In this document: positions 56,722 to 64,000 of the stretch, one piece after another | How positions within the stretch are numbered: the first letter of the stretch is position 1 | Layout of the letters: every line of letters starts with the position of its first letter | Assembly: GCA_023525715.1 (NCBI GenBank) | Contig: CM042012.1 | Coordinates: 116,233,298 to 116,297,297 of the forward strand | Length of the DNA stretch: 64,000 nucleotides | Source: Cichorium intybus | Taxonomy: Eukaryota > Streptophyta > Magnoliopsida > Asterales > Asteraceae | Direction: 5' to 3' | Position numbers and translations under genes: made by a program | Notes under the pieces: model-generated | The model's database searches: none | What the model was told of the DNA's origin: nothing | Seen by the model: only the letters and a program-made list of their open reading frames with translations

Positions 56722-59700
56722 TTAAGAGAAAAGTTGTGGGTATTTGGTACGCATTTGATCCTCACGCTCCCATGTATACTCAGGTCCACGTGCTGACTGC
56801 CACTTTACCTTGACCAGCGGAATGCGACTTCTTTTGAGTTGCTTTTCCATTCGGTCGGCAATTTCCAAGGGTTTCTCGATAAATTGCATTGTCTCGTCGA
56901 TTTGGATATCCTCAAGAGGAACATGAAGGTTCTCGTCTGCTAAACACTTCTTGAGGTTGGCTATATGAAATACTGGGTGTACTTTATTAAGCTCTATTGG
57001 TAGATCTAACTCGTAGGCTACTGGTCCGATCCTTTTCAGGATTTTGAACGGGCCTACATAGCGTGGTGCCAATTTACCCTTGCGTCCAAATCGAACCACA
57101 CCTTTCCATGGGGACACTTTTAACATGACCATGTCACCCACGGTAAATTCAAGCGGTTTGCGTCGCTTGTCGGCGTAACTCTTTTGTCGGCTACGAGCTG
57201 CGAGAAGGTTATTGCGAATCTGAGTGATTTTGTCGGTTGTTTCCTGGATAAGCTCAGGACCAACGATTGGAGAATCCACTGTTGCGCGAATCACGTGGGA
57301 CTCGCCAATTTCATGCCAGCAAATAGGAGATCGGCATTTACGGCCATACAATGCTTCAAATGGTGGCATCTTGATGCTAGAATGATAACTGTTATTATAG
57401 GAGAATTCCACCAATGGTAAATGAGAGTCCCAGTTTCCTCCGAAATCTAAGACACACGCCCTCAACATATCTTCGAGTGTCTGAATTGTCCTCTCAGATT
57501 GACCATCGGTTTGAGGATGATAGGCGGTACTGAGATCGAGGCGGGTTCCCATGGCTGCTTGAAGTGATTGCCAAATCCGAGAGAGAAATCTCCCATCACG
57601 ATCTGAAATGATGCTGAGAGGGATGCCATGCCGACTAACTATCTCGTCGATGTAAATTCGAGCAAGTTGTTCGACCTTGAAATCTTCACGGATGGGAAGG
57701 AAATGAGCGGATTTGGTCAAACGGTCAATGATTACCCAAATGCTGTCGTGTCCCTTGGTGGTACGGGGAAGTTTGGTTACGAAATCCATGGCGATCGCTT
57801 CCCATTTCCACTCGGGGATTACCGGTTGGACCAATAGTCCAGAGGGTCGTTGATGTTCTGCTTTGACTCTGGAACATGTAAGACATTTGGCCACGAATAA
57901 AGCAATATCCTTTTTCATTCCCGACCACCAATAATTGGTTCTCAAGCCATGATACATCTTGTCAGCGCCAGGATGAATGGAATATCGAGTTTTATGGATT
58001 TATTCCATCAAGAATGTACGAAGATTGTCGCGATCTGGGATCCAGATGCGATCTTGATAATAGAAAATACCATCAGATTTACTTTCCAACTCCCCATCAA
58101 TTCCCGTGGGCATGTCATTTTCGGTAATTGCCGAGTGTTGGGCTCCTCGAATTCGGTCACTGAGATTGGACAAGATAGGAGAACATATTAGATGAAATGC
58201 TTTGGCATGTTCTTTTCGGCTTAACGCGTCAGCTACGACGTTTGCCTTGCCCGGATGATAGCGTATTTCACACTCGTAATCATTTAGGAGTTCGACCCAT
58301 CGTGTTTGTCTCATATTGAGTTCTTTTTGATTAAGAATATGTTGCAAGCTCTTGTGGTCGGTGAAAATTACGCATTTAGTGCCGTAAAGGTAATGCCTCC
58401 AAATTTTAAGAGCGAAAACCACGGCACCGAGCTCCAAATCATGAGTCGTATAATTCCTTTCATGGATTTTGAGTTGTCGCGATGCGTAAGCTATAACCTT
58501 TCCCCTTTGCATCAAAACACAACCTAGACCGAGATTGGAGGCATCGCAGTATACCACAAAATCTTCGGATCCTTCAGGAAGTGTAAGAATCGGAGCGTCA
58601 CACAATCTTTGTTTAAGGGTTTGGAAAGCGTCTTCTTGCTTGGGTCCCCAATCAAATGGCGTACCCTTGCAAGTGAGAAAAGTAAGCGGTAAAGCGATCT
58701 TTGAGAAATTTGAAATGAAACGCCGGTAATAGCCAGCTAAACCGAGGAATGACCGAATTTCCTTGGGGTTACGTGGGGCTTTCCAATTCTTAACTGCTTC
58801 AACTTTTGCGGGATCGACTAAAATACCCTTGTCGCTTACAATATGACCGAGGAATTGTACCTCATTTAACCAAAACTCGCATTTCGAAAATTTGGCATAG
58901 AGCTGATTTCCTTGCAATGTTTGGAGAGTTAGACGAAGGTGTCTTTCATGGTCTGCCTTTGTCTTGGAGTAAATGAGGATGTCATCAATAAAGACGATAA
59001 CAAAACGGTCGAGATAAGGTTTAAATACCCGATTCATCAAGTCCATGAATGCGGCAGGGGCATTCGTTAGGCCAAAAGGCATAACGGTGAACTCGTAATG
59101 GCCATAGCGGGTTCGGAAAGCGGTTTTGGGGATGTCTTCTTCCTGTACTCGAAGTTGGTGATAACCCGAGCGGAGGTCGATTTTTGAGAAACATGAAGCT
59201 CCTTGAAGCTGATCAAAAAGGTCGTCGATCCGAGGTAACGAATATCGGTTCTTGATGGTCAATTTATTTAACTCCCGATAATCGATACACATACGAAACG
59301 AACCATCTTTCTTTTTGATGAAGAGAACCGGGGCTCCCCAGGGTGAAGTACTAGGGCGGATAAATCCCTTATCGGTTAATTCTTGGAGCTGACTTGCCAA
59401 TTCTTGCATCTCGGTTGGAGCCAACCGATATGGAGACTTGGCTATGGGAGCAGCCTCAGGAACGAGATCGATACGGAACTCTAGCTCACGTACTGGAGGG
59501 AGTCCAGATACGTCATCGGGAAAGATGTCGGGAAAGTCTCGTACAATCGGAATATCTTCGATCTTCTTTTCTTTGACCTTTGTTTCCACCACATGGGCTA
59601 AGAAAGCCATGTATTCTTTACGTAGATACGATCGAGCTTGAGTACATGACATAAGACTAAGTTTTTTTGAACGAGTCTCGCCATAAATACGAAGACTTTG

Positions 59701-59808
59701 ACCGTCGGCAAGAGGAATACGAATAAACTTCTCGTAACACACTATTTCAGCATGGTTTTGGGATAGCCAATCCATTCCCACGATGATGTCGAAGCTACCA
59801 AGTTCCAT
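56722..59808 (-). pseudogene. Gypsy E pol: RT, RNase H, integrase, chromodomain
   Basis: One frame over more than 1000 codons with a single stop at about 57997-57999 in the integrase N-terminal region (after NLRTFLME). From the right: end of protease (IIVGMDWLSQNHAEI), RT (PYRLAPTEM, KDGSFRMCIDYRELN, FGLTNAPAAFM, FIDDILIYSK near 58985), RNase H (YCDASNLGLG, TDHKSLQH), zinc domain (CLTCSRVKAEH), DDE core (AMDFVTKLP, SDRDGRF, HPQTDGQSERT), then KVSPWKGVVRFGRKGKL and a chromodomain-like end (VKVKWQ, EYTWERED). The pol frame is offset from gag by a one-base deletion in protease. One point change would separate the element from an open pol, so it decayed recently. Confidence 0.94.
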
Positions 59809-59813
59809 AGGAA

Positions 59814-61244
59814 CTAAATTGACAGAAAATTTATGACCGCAAAAATCAAAAGTGCAATCTTGGATGACTGCATTGAGTGAAATGTTTTTCCATTGGCGAC
59901 TTCTACGGTAAAGTGTTCATCAAGTATCGTGCGAGGTGTGTGAAGTATGGGTTCAAATTCCAAGGACACAAAACTTTTGTCGGCACCTGAATCAAAAAGT
60001 ACTGATGCGTAGCAGTCATTTATGAGAAACGTACCATTTACGACCTTGTTATCGGTCTGTGCTTGGGTTGCGGTAATGACAAATGCTCGGCCTTTGGGAG
60101 CTGGAACCTGCATTGTTGGATTTGCCTGGGCTTGAGTGTTAATGATATTGACAAGCCTAGGACACGCGTTTCTGAAATGGGTGGGGTCACCACAGTTGAA
60201 GCATGTTCCAGTTGGATACCGGGTTTGTGTTTGCTGATTTGAGGGTAGAGCGAATGGTCGCTGAGTTTTTGGTGCACGGCATGTGTCCGCCAAGTGGCCA
60301 TAGCGACCACAAGTCGTACAAAGGCGACACGGGCTGGTGGACATATGGTGATAGTTACAATGGTTACAGAGGGGGTGAGGTCTGGTATACGGCTTTTTGT
60401 TTGGTTGGGTGACTTGGGTGATAGGAGCAGCAGGGGTAATAACAGCATGGTTGTGGTGATGGCTTTTCCGCTTCTTTTTGTCGTGTCGGTGTGAGGACTC
60501 GGACTTGACAATTAAGGGGGTCTCAGGGGTCGGCTTTTCAGTTGTCATCTTTGAACCCTTGCGTGGGAGGACACCATCGTTCATATTATCCTCGTTGAGT
60601 TGACCTGCTATTTCAATAGCGGATTCCAGAGTAGATGGCCTGCTGCTGGTCACCGAATCACGGATCTGGCGCGGTAACCCTTTGATGTAGCGACGTATTG
60701 CAGTTTTCGTAGGTTGAACCATGTGAGGTAGGAGTCTTGAAAGATCATAGAATCTATTAGTGTAGGCCGCGTTGTCTCCTCCCACCTGTTTCAGATTCCA
60801 GAATTCCTCCTCGAGAGTTTGCAATTCGCTGTCCGGACAGAACTTTTCTATCATGCGTTCCTTTAGTTTTGACCAGGTCATTCCCAAGGCAACACCCTCT
60901 CCTTTTGCCCGTTTTTCTAGGTTCCACCATGAGAGAGCATGACCTTGGAGGCACCCTGTAGCGTGACGGACCATCAGGTCCTCAGGGCACTCGCTGTGGA
61001 TGAAAGTACTCTCTATTTCTTCGATCCATGTGAGGAGTGCGGTGGCACCATCTATGCCTTTGAAGTAAGGCGGATTACAGCTACGAAAATGCTTAAACGA
61101 GCAACGATGAGTGGTTGCTGGAGCTTGCGGCTGAAGAGTTTGAAGATGGGTTGCAATTGTTGGGATGACATTCGCTACCTCCTTAGCGATAAGGGCGGCT
61201 AGCCTCCGGTTGTTACGAGCAGCGTATGGGGGTCGTAATGCCAT
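59814..61244 (-). pseudogene. Gypsy E gag and start of protease
   Basis: It starts MALRPPYAARNNRRLAAL. The capsid region has FKGIDGATALLTWIEEIEST, CLQGHALSWW and KFCPDSELQTLEEEFW (about 55-175). Two CCHC knuckles follow: CTTCGRYGHLADTC and CFNCGDPTHFRNAC (about 315-365). The protease begins with the catalytic LFDSGADKSF (about 420). A missing base in an A-run near 59885 shifts the frame inside the protease, so the last 25 or so residues before 59814 are out of register, and the true protease end is in the pol frame. Confidence 0.93.
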
Positions 61245-62058
61245 CTATGAGAAACACGCATATGGACTTGTGAGTTATTTGTAAATTGATTATGGAAATT
61301 AAGTTTGTAGACATTGTTGGGTAAAATGATTGTAAAACACTTGTTGGGCCATGGTTAGGAGTGTTGGGCACCTTTTGGGCTTTCCATGGGTACTAAATGT
61401 GAAGCATGTAGCAATTGCGTGGGCCCCCACAATACTAAGTTTTCACATGTTTTTCCCACTTCAAGGTCCGTTAGGGAACTTAATAGTCCAATGAGTTGGC
61501 CATTTTGGAGTGTATCCTTTCGGATACGTTTGATAAGGTCGGGTATTTTGATGGCTCAAAAGTAATGTGAATGACGCGCTTTGGCCTATAGGTTTGGGAA
61601 CTCTCGCCTTTGGTCCCCAGGTAAGCAAACTGGTCCCTCGGTTGATTGGGATGTATACGAATGCTTACCTAGTCAGGACTTTCGGGCTACCGGCACCTCC
61701 CCCTTCCAGTTACTACGCGTCCATTACTTTGATCCTACCCAACTAGAGTGGATGACTTTTAATTTCCTATGAGCTCTAAGGAATATATATGTATATAAAT
61801 TTTTATTTTGAAACCATTTGAGTATGTGTGTTATTTTAAGAGAAAGAGGAGAAAATTCACAAGTGTATGCACACATATAAGTGTCGGGAATAATACGTAA
61901 GCACATAAGGGAGCAATTAGCACACAAAGGTATTCCTAGGATTTTCTAAGTGCGAATTGCTTGCAGTTGTGTGTGCATTTTATAAACTAGCATACGAGAG
62001 GACCCTAGAGGCTATAGACTAGGTCAAGGCAATTAACCTAATTCCCTATAGTCAAGGT
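61245..62058 (-). other. 5' leader of Gypsy E
   Basis: About 0.8 kb between the primer site and the gag ATG on the minus strand. No gene seen. Confidence 0.7.
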
Positions 62059-62069
62059 CTCTGATACCA
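62059..62069 (-). other. Primer binding site (tRNA-Met) of Gypsy E
   Basis: The minus strand reads TGGTATCAGAG three bases after the LTR. Confidence 0.88.
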
Positions 62070-62072
62070 ATC

Positions 62073-64000
62073 TGTCACACCCCGATCCTTGGCGGAATCG
62101 ATCAAGGCGTGATATATTGTTCAAAGTCTAATGACAACTATGTTATAATATGATTAGATTCAATTAAGTACTAAGTATACAAACAAAATCCACAACATAC
62201 AAATACAAATCCAAATACAACAACATTTATTACAGGAAATTTAAATAGTATTGTGGGTTTCTAAGGTACACCCTACTTTTCATCAACTCCATTCTTCAAA
62301 TCTGCATCATGGGTAAAAACAGGTCAACTACGAGAGTTGGTGAGTAATCTAGTTTTATTAAAGAAAATTGTGAGTTTGAATAATTTGAAATTTGTTTTCT
62401 TTTGAAGTTGGCAAACAAGTGTTATTGAGATAACAATTTATAAATCAAAAATTGATTAACAAATGATAACAACAACAATAAGTCCTCACCCTATATATAC
62501 ATATAAGTATATATATAGGATGGAGCATCTAATCATCATACACACTCAACCACGTGCAATCAATCACCTTAGCGTCCCAAGGCGGGGTGGTCAACCCAAT
62601 AGCGCTATTATTGTCCATAACGTACCTCAAGAATACGGGCATAGTCATGGAGATTAGACTAAAAATGATAATGCACTACAAGTACATGTAGCGTAAACAA
62701 ACAATAATTATACAAATAATGATTCAAGTATAAATGTCCCAACAATGTCTCAATTGTGATAAAATAATAAAATGAAGTTGAAAACATATTAGAACCACAT
62801 GATACACCCCAAAAGTATTGAAAAGTATAAAATACGGGGTAGATTACTCACATTAGTCCAATAAGGAATGCGCGTGTTGTACGATAGACGGCTCGGGTCA
62901 AAACGACGTGGAACCTATTATAATTAATAGTTTTGGTTTAGGAATCGATAAATAGGAATATAGTATTAATAAAATAATTTAGACACATATTATTATATTA
63001 GATGAATTAACAATTATCCAAATTTTGTTTTGAATATTAATGTATTTATATGTTAAATGAATTTTAAATTGAATTAATTACTTTGCTTAATTAATTTATA
63101 TTTTCACTTTAGGAAATATTTTAATAATTTCTTATTAAAATAATAACTAGTCAAATTATAAGTATTTACAGATTTTATATATTATAAACAATTATTTATA
63201 TGAAATAATCATTAAAATGTTTTTTTACATGCTTAGATATTTAGGAAAATGGTTTTAAATAATAAACAGTAATGAAACATTCTGAAATTATCAGAAAATA
63301 ATTATTTCATAAAATAGTAATTACTGTAAAATTTTCATATTTTTCTTAACTGCTTTAGTATTTATTTAGTATTTTAATGTTTAAACAACAACAAAATTCG
63401 AAACAAATAATGAATGATACCTAAAAATTCTGAAAAACTAACCATAGTTTTCTAACATTATATTAAGCCTACTGTAAATATTTTGGATATTTTGGATTAA
63501 GGGAAGTATTTCTTATGTTTTTCATTATTAACTAATCAATAAAATCATAAATAATAGGAAAATATTAAGAGAAATTAATTAGACTTTTTATTTATGATTA
63601 CCATGTTATATATGATATTCTGATAAGGTGTTATAAATTTTGGACATGTGTAGCTATTTATTATCAATTTAAACCATTAAATAAACATTAAATCAGGAAA
63701 AATACGAAAACATTCTTACAAAATTCTGTAAAATTATTCATGGAGTCGGTAATATGTGAATAAGCTGCGAAAAATATAAAATATAGTTTTTAACATACAT
63801 AACTATATTTTGCAATTTATTTATCTACAACAAAATAAAATACAAAATAAGCATCAAACTGTAATATAAATGCATGAAACTTTATAAATCCACTTTACTC
63901 AATATATGGGTTGTTCCAAAATATTCCCAGAATTTATTGATTGCAAAAAGTATTTTATGTGAATTATAGCCTTATTTTAGTGCAATAATTATAGTAATTC
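62073..64000 (-). repeat. 5' LTR of Gypsy E, partial
   Basis: It matches the left LTR from TGTCACACCCCGATCC to the window edge with about ten single-base differences by eye and no large gap. Confidence 0.95.

Larger units (their letters stand above)
53968..64000 (-). mobile_element. Gypsy E: young Ty3/Gypsy chromovirus (Tekay/Del-like)
   Basis: Left LTR 53968-56671 and right LTR from 62073 to beyond the window match almost base for base in the visible 1.93 kb. Minus-strand order is 5' LTR (right), tRNA-Met primer site, gag with two zinc knuckles, protease, RT, RNase H, integrase, chromodomain-like end, polypurine tract, 3' LTR (left). It inserted into the extra ORF of Copia C after AGAAG (53963-53967), the likely left target duplication. 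Only two coding lesions are visible. Confidence 0.95.

Overview
The window is a repeat-only stretch of a large plant nuclear genome, most likely a eudicot. I found no free-standing host gene. What is present is nested LTR retrotransposons of the Ty1/Copia and Ty3/Gypsy superfamilies, plus one CACTA DNA transposon carrying a piece of a host splicing-factor gene. Evidence includes plant-type primer binding sites (tRNA-Met and tRNA-Asp), polypurine tracts, TG...CA long terminal repeats, target-site duplications and typical gag/pol domains. I cannot name the species.

Left half (1-31.8 kb) is a nest. The oldest visible layer is a small non-autonomous Gypsy-type element D (28969-31798, + strand). 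A minus-strand Athila-like element C (24356-28968) sits in D's 5' LTR. A SIRE-like Copia element A (4141-24355, + strand) sits in C. Copia A was itself hit twice: by a chromovirus Gypsy A at the gag end (its 3' part is 1-4140) and by a second Athila-like element B (15124-23450, minus strand, CTATC duplication on both sides) in its 3' LTR. Elements B and C carry gag-protease, and B also an Athila-type late ORF, but neither has reverse transcriptase or integrase where it should be, so both would depend on partners.

Right half (33-64 kb) is a second nest. Copia B (33020-38566) is cut by Copia C (from 38567 past the right end). Copia C holds a CACTA element (42355-44910, TGC duplication) and a young minus-strand chromovirus, Gypsy E (from 53968 past the right end), inside its extra ORF. 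Between 31.8 and 33.0 kb is unassigned sequence.

The most unusual content is in Copia A and Copia C. Downstream of pol both carry an antisense gene for an Agenet (Tudor-like) protein, two in A and one in C. All three frames are open although pol and the sense extra ORF of the same elements are full of stops and frameshifts, and each has a TATA-like box 50-80 bp upstream of its ATG on the minus strand. A long sense ORF with coiled coil and proline-rich linker follows, so the element carries a divergent gene pair behind pol. Agenet domains read histone or DNA-associated marks in host proteins, so a chromatin-reading or anti-silencing accessory is a reasonable but untested idea.
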